Of a stretch of DNA of 64,000 nt, positions 10,942-22,740 are shown in pieces. A program made the position numbers and the translations under genes. Every line of letters begins with the position of its first letter. Position 1 is the first letter of the stretch. The stretch lies in contig CM065381.1 of NCBI GenBank assembly GCA_033060915.1, positions 50,515,836 through 50,579,835 of the forward strand, written 5' to 3'. Below the pieces are notes generated by a model. It was not told the DNA's origin and did not search any database. It saw only the letters and a program-made list of their open reading frames with translations. The stretch comes from Euryodendron excelsum (lineage: Eukaryota; Streptophyta; Magnoliopsida; Ericales; Pentaphylacaceae).

Positions 10942-12533
10942 TGTAAGCACCCTATGTTTACCCACTTGGCAATCTTTGGTCCGCTGAGACACATATCAAA
11001 CCGACGCAGACATATTCAAGTCAAAATCAATTTTTTAGACTGCCTCTAATAAATCAAATTGCTTCACAGGCCCACCGAGCACAACAAAGGAAAAATGACC
11101 AAAATACCCTTATGGCATTGCTCGGTCCTATTTTAGTTGGCATGTCTTCCTAGAGATGGTAAGTCCCCTTTTCAAATCTCAAATCGACTTTCAAGTCCAA
11201 TTCCAATTCAAATCAAACTTGGCACGCCTTTCGAGAAAGTTAATCCCTCATGCGGTAAGACCATCCAGACCGACACATTTTCTGAGAAAAACTCTTCAGA
11301 ACAGTAAGTCCCTTCAAACCAGTTGACCGGGACGAATCCCAAGTCCCCGAGATAGTTAAACAGTCCACCTTCGGCGCCTGCTAGCCTACCAATGAAGAAT
11401 GTCCGTTATTCGATACATTTTTCAAGAAAATTAATTCCTCAAACGATAAGTCCACTTAGCAGCTTTCTGAGATCAGGCAGTCTCCGGAATAAATGCACAC
11501 CATTAGAGTGGCGGAAACACTTGTAAACAGGTCGATATTAGGAATTGCTAACAAAACACTTTTGCCATAGGACCGAATTCGCCTCTTGGCCGTGACACGT
11601 TTACCAAATGACGAGATACCTTTGAAAACCAACTCGTCACAGACTGTCAAAGTGGCAGAAACACTCAAAACCCGGGTCAACACCAGTGATTGTTAGCCCA
11701 CTCCGGTGAAAAATGACCAAACTGCCCCTTGGGCCTTTTTTGACACGCTTCTTGAGAAAGTACCTAAGTCCTCAGAGTGGTAAGTCCACTTTTTCAAGAT
11801 GGTCCCAAAGACGATCCGGCATGTCCAAGAGCTTTCCAGTTGGTTTCGGACCAATTCCGAGACCATCCGATCAAAATGATCATTTTGCCCCTAGGCATTC
11901 GAGTGCCTTAAGGAACCACACCGGCTTTGGGTATTCCCGACCTTCTAATACCTTTTCGGATCATTCTGAGTCTATTCCAGCATACCCGGTGCAAAATGAC
12001 CGTCTTCCCCCTAGTGGGCCAATCATCTTTTCCAACCACACTAGTTCTGGGTATCAAACTAGCAATCCTTGGGAACATTCCAATTAATGCTTCCATGTTT
12101 CAAGTCCTCTCATGAGACATTCCAGGTCCGTTATGGTGGTGTTCCAGTCCAGTTGACCCTTTTTTTCCAAATAGCTTGGTCGACTGTCCTGACATTGTTT
12201 TTTAAGCCCGTTACCCTTGGGACATTATTTCAAGGGTTTTTACCCATTTCTGGCCTTCTGGACCATTTTCAGCCTCCTAAAACATTCCCAAACCTTCCAA
12301 AGTCACTCCTAGTGAAGCCAAGCCAAAAATTGCATGATAGTCACTAATACAAGTGCTCAAATCTTTTGCCTTATGTATTAAGGATTGGAAGATACATTTT
12401 TGCTGACCTAAAACATTTCCTAAGTGGCTAGTGCCATTGCAAGCCAAAAATTAGCCTGACACCACTCCTAGTGGCACTAAAAGGAAATTTACCCTGGCGC
12501 CACTGCAACAGGCTCTAGGTCAATCTTCTGTCT

Positions 12534-12541
12534 ATAAATAC
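12534..12541 (+). promoter_or_regulatory. TATA box of Tat LTR copy 4
   Basis: TATAAATA in GTCTATAAATACAAAGCC, just after the GGCGCC cluster. It should drive the element 4 transcript. Confidence 0.7.
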
Positions 12542-12812
12542 AAAGCCTCCCCCTGTGTGAAAAGGTTCTACAAGCTCAGTCTAGAAACTCTGCTTTTCAA
12601 ATTACAGAGCTCAAAGTCTTTCAAAACCCTAGCTTTCTCTAGTTTTCTTAAACCCTAGCCACCATATACTTAACCCTAACACCTATACACACTCCATACA
12701 TTCATACACAAGCCTCCAAAGCCTCTATTGAAGACTTAAAGTTCTGTAACTTGGAAGCTCTCGAGGATCAAGCAAAGCAAAGCAAATAAAGCAAGCAAAA
12801 CAAGAAGAAAAC

Positions 12813-12820
12813 AAGGTAGG
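12813..12820 (+). promoter_or_regulatory. Donor-like splice site in leader of element 4
   Basis: CAAG|GTAGGCTTCC with GT at 12816-12817, about 280 nt after the TATA box. A pyrimidine-rich tract and AG at 17071-17072, 26 nt before the gag ATG, would be its partner. Inferred from position and conservation. Confidence 0.4.
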
Positions 12821-15573
12821 CTTCCTTTTTATGTTTATGTACTTCCCCCTTCTCTTTTCTTCCTCCTAACCCACTTGGGTTTTCTTATATTTTAATCCCC
12901 TATCTTCTTCCCCCCCTTTCTTGCATGCTTGAAACAATAGATTCCCCAATTCATGTGTAGGAAGGACTGTTGAAAGTCACCGTGTCAGGGGCTTTCTTCT
13001 AGTTCAACCTTAGACCATGTGAATTCGGCCCCTTTGATTACGTGTTGAAGCCAAACTTGTATGTTCATGACCCTACTTACATTGCGCATATCATGTTCAT
13101 TCATCCATTCAAAACTTATTTTCAAAATAGCTTTCAAAACTTGTATCAAAATCATCTTTCAAAACTTGCATTCAAAGACTTGTTTTCAAAATCAAAATCT
13201 TAAAGTAATTTTAGCCAATCCATGGCTAGATTTACTTTAGCAAAGTGTTATATTCATTGTGACCATCAAGGTCCATATTTTGGGTGTAAACACTAACTCG
13301 CTTTTCATCAAAACCACAATCTTAAGATGATTATAGCCATTCCATGGTTAGGGTTGTTTTAGGAAAGTGTGATATTCAGTGTGATCATATTGGTCCACAT
13401 TTCAAATCCATGTTGTTTTCAAAACCACTAAATTAGAATGGTTCTAATCTCTTCATGGTTATAATCGTTTTAGGAAAGTGAGACATTGAAAAGGTTTTCA
13501 AAAAGTCCATTTTTAAACTCCTTTTCAAATTGCTTTTTAAGTTCGTTTCCAAAAACTCTCTTCAAGCCCCTTTCCAAATTCGCTTTTCCAAACACTTTCT
13601 AAAAACTCTCCTAAAAAAGTTACTTTCTAAAAACTCTTTTCAACTTCCTTTCAAAAAATTCACTTTCTAAAAACTCTCTAAATTTCCTTCCTAGAAACTC
13701 TCTTCAAAGGATCTTCTTTCCAAAAACTCTTTTTCTCGGAGTCCAAGTTATGTCCTAGGTTTCATGGTTAGGAAACCCTAATTTTCTTTGCTAACAACAT
13801 GACTTTCACTTTTGCTTGAAATCAAAGTCTCAAAAAACTATCTTTTTCATCAAATCTTAGATTTTCAAAATCTCTTTTTTCTACACCAAAATCATAACTT
13901 TCTAAATCCTAGACTTCTAAATTTCAACCTTTCCAATTCTATGTTAAACCAAATCTTTCAAATTATGAAACTAGGTCAAATCCTTCAATTTTAGAAACCA
14001 AATCAAATCATCTCTTTTTGAAAATAAAATCTAATCTTCTATTTTGGGAAATAAGAAATCAAATCTTTCTTAAATTAAACATTTCCTAAGTTCACATCTT
14101 TACAAATTCAGGACTTTCCTAAGTTCAAATTTTACAAAATTCAAATCTTTCCAAATTCAAAACTTTCCTAAAACAAAACTTTATTAATTTGACACTTTCC
14201 TAAAATGGAACTTTCCTATTTTGAAACTTTCCTAATTCAAAGATTTCCAAATCCAATCTTTTTTACACCTAAAGTCTTCTAAACTCCTTCAAATCAAATA
14301 ATCAAATGTTTTCTAAATCAAATCAAATCTCTTTTCCAATTATCCTTAAATCCAACTTTCTTAATTCGAACCTTTCAAATCTAAATCAAACCTTCTTATT
14401 TCAATTACATGTTCCAATCTTAGGTTGCTTAAACCCTAGGAGGCCTAAACCCTAGTTCAACCCTAACCCTAAAGTTAGGAAGTTGGAACCCTTTTCTAAA
14501 ACTCCTTTCTAAACCAAGATGGTTTTCAAATTTCAATCTAAGTCAAAATATTTTCAAGATCTCAATCTTTCCAAATCAAATCCAAGTTCAATATTTTCAA
14601 ATCAAAATCAATTTCAAATCCTCAAGTTCTATTTCAAATCAAAGTCAATTCCAAGTTCAATTTCAAGTCTCTTATTCAAAGTTCAAATAAAACTCTTTTC
14701 TAATCAAATCTTTTCAAATCAAACTTTCAAAAACCTAAAAGTGTTTATTTTCAATTTGAATTTTATTCGAACTACAACTGACTTGATTCCCAAAAAAGGA
14801 TACGTAGGCAACCATTATGGGTGCAATCACAATGTTTTTCAAGTTTTCAATGCCATAACTATTTTCAAATTTTCAATTTCATGATCTATTTCAAGTTTCT
14901 AATTCTAAAATCTATTTTCAAATCTCCAATTCCAATTTCTAAAAACCTTCTTTCCAATCTCATACCAAATCTATCTTTTCAAATCTATTTCCAAAATCAA
15001 ATCAAGTCTTTTCAAATCTACTTTCAAAATCAAATCAAAGTCTTGCACTTGCATATCATACATCACATGTAATTCTTTTCAAAGTGGATATAATTGGACA
15101 TTTATTAATCAAAGATTCCGAATGATTGAACCTAGGGTGAATAGAATGTAGGTTCCACACAGGCGGGGTATGGTGATAGCTTAGTGCGTCTTCCCTACAC
15201 GTAACCGACCTCTGAACCTAGATCACTGTTATCAAAGACCAAAATTGAGTTATTTTCAAAAAGGGCTTAAATATTTTCAAAGGTTGCCAAACAGCCTATT
15301 TTCTAAAAACCCTCTCTTGAGGAAGTTTTCAAAACTTTTTCGAAAATCCTAAGTGTAGTCTTGGGATTGTGCTTAGTTTTAGGTGACCTAACTCACCTTA
15401 ATAAAGTTAGGTGGCGACTCCAAATCTTTTCTAAAAGCCCTTAATCAAATCAAGTTCAAATTCAAACCTGGTCGCACTCGTCCTTCTAGAAGGATGAGTT
15501 CTAATAAGAGAGTATTGTATTTTTTTCACTTATGCGTATTTTCCTCGAGTGCGAAAAATCGGGGCGCGACAGC

Positions 15574-15592
15574 TGGCAACTCCACTAGGGAC
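15574..15592 (+). promoter_or_regulatory. Primer binding site of element 4
   Basis: TGGCAACTCCACTAGGGAC begins two bases after the LTR end at 15571. It resembles the tRNA-Arg-type PBS described for Ogre-like elements, with likely decay at the fifth base (A for G) and within the later half. The tRNA match is from family knowledge, not a search. Confidence 0.6.
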
Positions 15593-17072
15593 GCTTAGAG
15601 GGTTAAGCCATTGTCATGTCTCTTTACCCTCACCCATTTGGAGTCTTTGATTAATTTGTCCAATTCTATCTACTTCAAACTATCAAAGTCAAGCTTTTCT
15701 AAATTTTTTTAAAAACCATGTCATTGCTTGCATTCAATTACATTCAATTATGCAATCTTCCATTAAGGTTGTCATTCAAAGTACTAACTTTTGCATATTT
15801 ATTTTGTAGGTGAAAATTTATTCACATTTTGTTTCATGTTATATTAACTGCTATGTATGTCATGAATATATGGAATAGATAGGATGGATGGGAGTTGTTG
15901 GACCCCTTTCTCCGCTTTTCAAAATTTCACACACACACCGCACGTGCACAAGCATTTGCATATTTGCATTATTTACCTGAAATGTCCCTTCTAGTTAAAA
16001 GGGGGAATGACATATTGGTTGTGGGCAAGATGTTGTGTCAGTTTCTTCACCTACGGCCTCCTAATGGTTCCCCTGCTCAAATCACCAATAAATAATGGCA
16101 ACACCTCGGGGAGTGGGCCTAGGTTTGAAGATCTGAGAACTGAGCATTCTTAGGAAATACTAGTAAACCCCCAACCTTATGCTCATGTGGATACCATGCA
16201 TAGCCGAACCTCTGTCGGATTTAAGGCACGCACGTTGATTTCAAAACCATGGAGAAAAGGGTGATTGCTTTACTTTCCTTTAAGCTTGTCTATTCCTATT
16301 GTTATAATGCTTGTATTCCTGCTGTTATAATGTCTATCTAACTGCTCATGCATCCATGTTTATTTTACAATCGCATTCTCTCTCTCTTTACTCTATGCAT
16401 CCATGTTCTTGCATTCAATATTCCATGTCAAGACAAGAGTTCCAAAGTAACTCAAGTCATTGGATTTTCATGCATATGATCAATCCAAAGAGAATGATGC
16501 CAAGATCACACTTCCTTGCATTAAACCTACCAAAATTCTAAGGGTTCCCATGTAAGCCTTAGGACTCATAACAGGCATTTCAAGTCACTCTATAAGAGGG
16601 GCCCAATCCCTCTATGCTCACGAAGATATGATTGCCAAGAAGGCAAGGGGCAATCAAGCAAGGTCTCTTAATGACCTCCTCAACATCAAGTTCAAAAAAG
16701 ATGAATCCGAAGACTCAAGAGAAGTTTAGGATCTCAAATGTAAAAGTAGATAGGTGGAAGTCCCAAGGAAACTATTCCCTCTCCCCCTATTAAAATGTAT
16801 TTCAATTCCGTTGTATTTAAACTCCAAAGTTCAATATACTTCTTTATTTTTCATGTATGTATGAATGAATGAATGTTCCCACTCAAATGGTAAAGTATCT
16901 GTATACAGAGGCAAGCCCCCTATCTCCAAAAACTAAGCCAAATCCATCATGGTTAGTCTCCCTCTCAAGAAGGGAAACCCCTAAGACATGCATTGCATAA
17001 AACTATTCGAATATCAAAAACTAATTTGTGGCTTTTGTCTTTGTTTTTCTTTCCTTTCTTTTCCTTTCATAG
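15593..17072 (+). other. Untranslated leader of Tat element 4
   Basis: No convincing long frame. The segment is homologous in reverse orientation to 26000-27382 (element B) and 62568-63898 (element C): shared blocks include GAAATG...CCCTTCTAGTTAAAAGGGG, the GAGGCCCAATCCCTC region and AAGACTCAAGAG. It ends in TTTCTTTCCTTTCTTTTCCTTTCATAG, a good plant 3' splice site candidate with AG at 17071-17072. Confidence 0.6.
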
Positions 17073-17098
17073 AGATTACACCTAGGTTTAAAACCTCA

Positions 17099-17860
17099 AT
17101 GGAGCTGCTCAATGAGTCACCAAGTTTGATCCTAGAACAAAACCAGGCCCAGATATTGGAGGTAATAATAGGACTTGGGAAAAGGATGACCAAAATTGAA
17201 GCAATGCTCTCCTTGCTCCTATCCCATGCAAGTATGACAACTACTGTGCAAGCAGAGGTTCCTCAAGGTCAAAGCTATGAGAGGCATACTATCCCACCAA
17301 AAAGAAACGAGGGGGAAAACCGAAATTATGCTCCATTGGATTGCCAACATCTTTGTCAAGCCAACCACCTTGTTTTGATACTTCCCAAGCCAGTCTACAA
17401 CCGGGTGCCCCAATTGTATAATCCTAATTTATCGTGTGATCATATTCTAACTCACCTGGTCGTGGCATAGAAATTGGCCCCACTTTGAAACGCAAAACCC
17501 AAAGCTTCCTTGATCTCCAAGCCACTGACCTTGCCATTATTGACCCTCAGCCTTCGAAAACATCTAGGACACCCTTTCGACCTAAAAGGGGAAGTGGGAA
17601 AAATTAAGTTTTCACTAAACTTACTTGCATACAAACCACAGCCTATTATGACCTTTTAGCAGCGGGATACCTGAAACCTATACCCTCTTGACCTCTATCC
17701 AATCCCTTAACACCTAACTTCGACCTAGCAATTTGTGAATACCATTTAGGGGGATAAGGGCATGACATTAAAAGTTGCCTCACCCTCAAGCACAAAATTC
17801 AAGACCTCATAGACAATAATATCAGCGTACGATCGGTGAACCCTACCCCCGCCCCCAATG
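17099..17860 (+). pseudogene. Decayed Tat-type gag
   Basis: An open frame from ATG 17099 to the stop at 17468-17470 gives about 123 residues. Its helical segment, QAQILEVIIGLGKRMTKIEA then MLSLLLSH, is shared with the minus-strand gag remnant of element C at 36419-36228 (QAQLLEKVLGLKKHMTKLET, then MCSLLLSH). After frame breaks, a nucleocapsid-like segment at about 17735-17830 reads CEYHLGG, stop, GHDIKSCLTLKHKIQDLIDN. This matches CEFHSGSRGYDIKSC and LKHKFQDLID in element C, so it is a C-x2-H...GH-x4-C type knuckle. The encoded protein would have been the capsid/nucleocapsid precursor. It is much shorter than a full gag, has several stops, and is probably not functional. Confidence 0.65.
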
Positions 17861-17879
17861 TCACCACACATCCTTTGTC

Positions 17880-18470
17880 GGACCATACTATTAACCTGAT
17901 ACTAGAAGAAATAGGAGAGGATGACGAGTGGGAAGAAGTTGTAATCGAAGATTATGATGGGGATTGGGAGATTGAGGAGGAGAGTGATTAGGAAGAAGAA
18001 TTCCCGCCATGCCAATCTATCTCTATGATCCTGACAAAATACATGATCCCTCTAAATGGCCCATTGAAGAATTTGCACCCACGGAGGGGGTCCTTTCCAA
18101 AGAAGTGATCATTGATGGTTGGGGTGAGGAATTTTTGCACCCTAAATATGTCGTAGCTGAGCGCCATCTGTTAGAGAATTCATGGCCCGTGACTAAGTTT
18201 GACTATGAAGATATGAGCTAGGAACATCAAGAACCAAAGACACCTGTGGAACCATTCAAATTGGAGGGAGGCGAGTTAGCCAACCTATTTATTGAAGAAA
18301 TTAAGGAGGCAACTGAGGAAAACAAAAGGGCCAATGAAGTTGACAACTACATCATCACCATCAATGCACCTATGGCTCTAGAGGAAGCCCTTGCCTGCCT
18401 TGCATTGGCCAGAGACTGCAACCATGGATGGAGCGTCGAAAATGTGAGCATCATCCCAAAGCCCTACTAA
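17880..18470 (+). pseudogene. Acidic frame downstream of gag in Tat element 4
   Basis: A run of partly open frames, clearest at 18009-18221 and 18246-18470, with an acidic lead-in near 17900-17990. The first includes YLYDPDKIHDPSKWPIEEFA and GWGEEFLHPKYVVAERHLLE, the second MALEEALACLALARDCNHGW. The position suits the gag-to-protease linker of a Tat polyprotein. I do not recognise a catalytic domain, and no protease, RT or integrase follows. The frame ends at TAA 18468-18470. Confidence 0.4.
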
Positions 18471-20280
18471 GAGGGGTTCCCGTCGAAAGCGTGCAAGAAA
18501 GGGTGTTTTCACCCACTTTCTTTCTATCCCTTTATTTTTATGCCCTTAAATTTGCATTTCTGTTTCCTCTAAAGAACTCTATGTTTGCACTTCATTAAAA
18601 TAATAGCATGTTAGTTTTCGTTCAAATTGTTGTTATTTCATATCTTTCTTATGAATGGTGAATGCTTCATACACAAGGGACATCGTCTATCTTATGGAGG
18701 ACCCGACTTGAAGGGTATGACAGCATGAGCTAGCCACTCCCCGATTGATCAACTTTGTGAAAAGAAAGAGGATAAGGATGAGTGAGGAAACTACCCCAAA
18801 AGCAACATTTACAAGACACCAAAGCTAAGCGATGTGCGGCCAGACTATCAAAAGGAAGAGGAGCCATCTTTCATTTTTCCATAAAAAAAAAAATTGTTTA
18901 TATTCCCTTTGCTTAACCCACTAGTGCCTCACAGAAAGCAAAGATTAGTTGTCAAACCCTAATCCAAGGCCATCCCCCTCCCCCCCCCCCCCCCCTCCCC
19001 CCTCCCCCCAACACCGGGGTAGACAGGTAACTAAGAACTCTACAAGGCATGGCATTCATCCTCCTTCAAGCTGAAGCAATATTGAAGGCTCTGTGGATCA
19101 AGCAATCTATTTCAAGGTGAAGAGAGGCCCTCATTTCATTTTCCATACAATCAAAAGCAACCCTTGTCAAACCTGTTGAGCTGGTCACTTTTTTTCGCAA
19201 GAAAACCCCAGCCTAGGGATCACCGCCCACAGTGGTTTAAATTGAAATGCTAAAGAAAATATCTCAAGAAAGAAGTTGCAAAAGTGTTTGTCTCATACAA
19301 AGGGAAAAAGGAAAAAGAAATGGAAGAAAAAGCCAACCAAAGAGGAAGAGTTGCCAACGGCCAAGAGGCCCAAAAAAAAAAAAAAACATATATGGGAAAA
19401 GGCTGGAAAAGTGTCATCTTTATCTTAAAAAGCATATAGAAAGGCCAAAAGAGAAAAGAGTCATCTCATGGCATTCTGAGGAGTATATAGTAAAGGCAAG
19501 AAGGAAAATCCAAAGGTAATCCTAGGTGGTAAAGAAGCCCAATAGAAACTGTAGGTTTGAGCCTTTACCTTTTCTTATTAAACCTCAAGCCATGGCCTAC
19601 ATTACAACCCTATTTAAGTCCACTCCGATTGACAACGAATTACTTGATCTAAATGAGCCAAATGTGATGCCAAAGCTGAAGAAGGACGCTAACCCTACCA
19701 CAAAAACAATCAAGGATGGTATGGATCTAAACCCTGCTATAAGCAATATCAAATTTGAGCCTGCATAACTCGTTGTTTCAAAACCCTATAACCTAGCCTA
19801 CATTACAGTCCTAAAACAAAGTCTCCTCATATTGAAAGATTGGCTGATCATCGCTCTGCTAAAGGTCAAGTGAGTATTTGCTAAAGCCCGAGGGTTGAGT
19901 GTTTAAACCAAACAATCCCATAAACTAACCTAAGGTAGAAAGTTGGAGTCGATCAAAAGGACGAGAAAGGTACAAATGCTATCATCCAATCAAGGTAAAG
20001 TCAAACCAAAAGAGAGATCAACCCCTAACAAGGAAGAAGTTGCCATTTCAAGGTTGTATAGTTTGTCAGTGCCCCATTCATTGTTGCATCCCTAACATGT
20101 GATATGTATTTCTATAAAAATTTCGGCATGAACTTCGTATATATAGGACATAGCTCCCTGTAGAAACAGAAGTCACCAAAGCAGTTGAATATCATCTCAT
20201 GTAATAAATAGGTATCATCATCATTATCCCTGTATATACATCTGTTCATATACTTAGCTGTGTAAATCATAAATATCTTT
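18471..20280 (+). other. Non-coding or unrecognised middle of Tat element 4
   Basis: Where pol would be expected there is no RT, RNase H or integrase motif in any frame. Two short open frames exist: 19247-19519, very Lys/Arg-rich and low complexity, and 19526-19768, about 80 residues including the segment AMAYITTLFKSTPIDNELLD. I recognise neither. A C/T-only tract of 36 bp is at 18974-19009. This element looks non-autonomous or internally deleted. Confidence 0.5.
18974..19009 (+). repeat. Poly-C tract with scattered T
   Basis: Thirty-six bases of C with three or four single Ts. The opposite strand is a G-run able in principle to form a quadruplex. Length is likely unstable. Confidence 0.85.
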
Positions 20281-22141
20281 GCCTGAGCCTATGTCAAGGG
20301 GCACTCATCAAAGGTCAAAGTCAATGTCTGAGTCAAAGTCTTTGCAACCTAGCTCTGGAGAAGGCGGACGACTGCTAGAAGCACCAACATCCTACAAAGA
20401 AGAAAAAAATGGAATCAGCAAGGCAAAGGAATAACTGAGCAACGTTAGAACAAAGAGAGGGAAATGACTACATTATCCCGCCACCTCCCATCTGAGCCAA
20501 TCATGCCGTCAAGGAAGCTACATCAGCCTAGAAATGGCCCCTCTCCATCTAGAACTAGTCCCTCTTAGTCTGGTAATGGTCCCTCTGATCCCTCACGGCA
20601 GTGAACTTAGCATGGGGCACGTGTCCTCCAGCTTTTTGCCATAAGTCCACCACCTCCTGACCAACGGCATACCCATTGACCACCACCTCAAACTGGGTGA
20701 AGGCACCTGTAAAATGAGCTCCAAAATATGCAGCATAGTCAATCTTGGGAGGAAGTAAGAAATTGGCACTTGGTTAATGCTCCTGATATGGAATAGGAAC
20801 TTCCTCAACCAAGGCAACAAACATGTACTCTGGCGGATCCCCTGCTGACTGAAACTCCTCATGGAACTGATGACAATGCCGGGCTCCTAGATAGGACTCC
20901 CAGAAATCATTGCTGAGAAAGGAAACCCTCGATAGAGACAATGGGACCAAGTACCTGACCGCCTCATAATGAACGGATTCGACAAAGGGCCTCCAAGTCA
21001 TATCCCTCGCTTCAATCAGCTCCAAATTCGCCTGTATTGTCACGAAGTCAGTAATCTCGAATCGCTGGGCTACCCGATCGCAAGCCCACCTCAAAGCTCG
21101 GGGATAAAGATCAGCCTCAATAACCTCGCGACATCAAACCGGCAAGTGCTCATAGCTCCATTAGACAAGGAAAGGCCAGAAACCAGTCACACTGCCCTAA
21201 CGAGAAGAAGTCTAGACTCACAAGGATCGAAGGAAGCAGTCAAAGGAAAAGGACCCCCAATCCAGTTCAAATAAAGCCCCAAGATCAGCTACTATGCTCA
21301 CCAATTGAAAAGGATGAGTAACTTATTGTTGTTGCAGAAGCAGCTAAAGCTGATGCACAAAACAAGTTGTCGTCTTATGAGGTCTCGCCAGGCGGGTGGT
21401 GGCTCAACAGCAGAGGTATTATCATCCCAACTAAGCCATGAGACTGTAAGGGCAGAATGCTCAAGAGGAGGCAAGTCCAACAAAACACACGCATTGGCCT
21501 GCTGACTGACTATAGGGTGATCCACCGACCGACAAAGGAAAGCCTCGTGAGGATAGCCCAATCCAATGGAGTAAGACCCAACTCGAAGCCCACAAAATGG
21601 AAGGTCCCGGTCTCTCCAAACCACCTTTTAATCAGGGCCCGCACTAGATGTTTGTTCAGGTGGTTAGCCTATAATCCCATGAATGCCCCAAACTAGATCT
21701 CTGCCAAGAAGGCTCGATAACATGGAGCTGCTCGCTGCATACTACTGAAAATAAGATGGATGGCCCCTATGAAAGATGCATGTACTCGGGGAGGAGGCAA
21801 GTGCTGTTGAGAGTATACGCTAGGATGATAAGCTAAATCCCATCTGACCCAACCCTGCTGTCCAACTTGCCAAGATCTGTGTCTATCTGTCTATGCCTAG
21901 AGGAGGCCCCCCCTAACCTGTCACCTGATTGCCAAGGCCCGGTACCTCCACCTCTGCATCCATCTCCGCCTCGAAGTCTGGCTCAACTAGAGGGAAGGGG
22001 TCGACTGCAGGTCTACTCCCCCTTCTGCTCTAGTTGGAGGATGCTCCTTTAGTGGACCTCTGGCTACCTCTGAAACGATAGAGCTGCCTACTGAATTTGT
22101 ACGGACAACTTTCTCGGATCAGCATCTCCTTTCCAAGCCAT
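20281..22141 (-). pseudogene. Decayed antisense ORF (aORF) of the Tat element
   Basis: Minus-strand coding potential, opposite to the element. A likely ATG is at 22141-22139 (MAWKGDADPRKLSVQIQ). An acidic, Pro-rich segment follows, then 21624-21298, 21094-20774 and a Ser/Pro-rich end at about 20390-20315 (GASSSRPPSPEL). The 21094-20774 piece contains EARDMTWRPF and ARHCHQF, which resemble the C-terminal part of plant-mobile-domain or DUF7745-type proteins often carried by plant retroelements. An acceptor-like TTTTTTTCTTCTTTGTAG lies at about 20410-20391. Stops and frameshifts make it a pseudogene. Antisense ORFs between pol and the 3' LTR are known in Tat-lineage elements such as Grande; the family assignment here is by eye. 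Confidence 0.45.
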
Positions 22142-22273
22142 CATCACCTGTGTCTGCTATCCTGAAGATCAAGATAAAAATATCGACATATGATAAGTAT
22201 AGCTCAAAAAGGTAAAAGAGAAAAAAAGAAGGAAAAGGAAGAAAGGAAAAAAATGAAAAAAGGATTTCAAATA

Positions 22274-22650
22274 ATAAGTCAAAATGAATTTCCTATGCAT
22301 TTTGATTTTAAAAGTCAAGTTTCAAGTCAAAATGAATTTTCTATACATTTTGTCTAAAAAAAAAAAAGAAGAAAAAATGTCAAGTTTTGAGTTAAAAAGA
22401 ATTTCCTATACTTTTTGCTTTAAAAAGATTTCAAATATTAAGTCAAAATGAATTTTTTACACAATTTTTCTTCAAATGTCATGTCTCGAGTCAAAATGAA
22501 TTTTCTATGTATTTTGTCTTTAAAATTTCCATTTCAAGTCAAAATGAATTTTCTAAACATTTTGTCTTCAAAAAGCCAATTTCAAGTCAAAATGAATTTT
22601 CTACACGCTTTGTTCAATTTTCAAACCAAAATGATTTCTAACTCGAAGTC
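22274..22650 (+). repeat. Tandem repeat, about 48-bp unit, in the 3' region of the Tat element
   Basis: Seven to eight copies of AAGTCAAAATGAATTTTCTA followed by TACATTTTGTCTTTAAAA and a variable tail, starting near 22279, 22326, 22390, 22440, 22489, 22537 and 22585. Spacing is 46-65 bp. One copy is expanded by an A-rich insert. The reading frame 22448-22771 only reflects the repetition. Short tandem arrays just upstream of the 3' LTR are a known feature of Tat/Ogre elements. Confidence 0.85.
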
Positions 22651-22740
22651 AAAAGTTCATTTCAAATCAAATCTCAAAAATTTCAATCAAAGTCTATCTC
22701 AAGCTTCTCTGTCAAAAGAGTTCTATTCTAATCTAGATTT

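Larger units (their letters stand above)
10942..15571 (+). mobile_element. Complete Tat/Ogre-like 5' LTR, copy 4 (4,630 bp)
   Basis: Starts TGTAAGCACCCTATG and ends GGGGCGCGACA, directly followed by a primer binding site, so it is a 5' LTR. U3 repeats and CAAAATGACC...TTTGCCCCT blocks cover 11090-12010. GGCGCC motifs are at about 12425-12515, TATA near 12534, a donor-like site at 12816 and the G-poor leader from about 13080 to 15070. The flank before it is GTAGT. It is inserted in LTR copy 3. Confidence 0.88.

Noticed and set aside
19247..19519. A Lys/Arg-rich 90-codon frame
   Set aside because: Sequence is A-rich low complexity with a poly-A stretch; no domain, and nothing comparable in the other Tat elements seen here.
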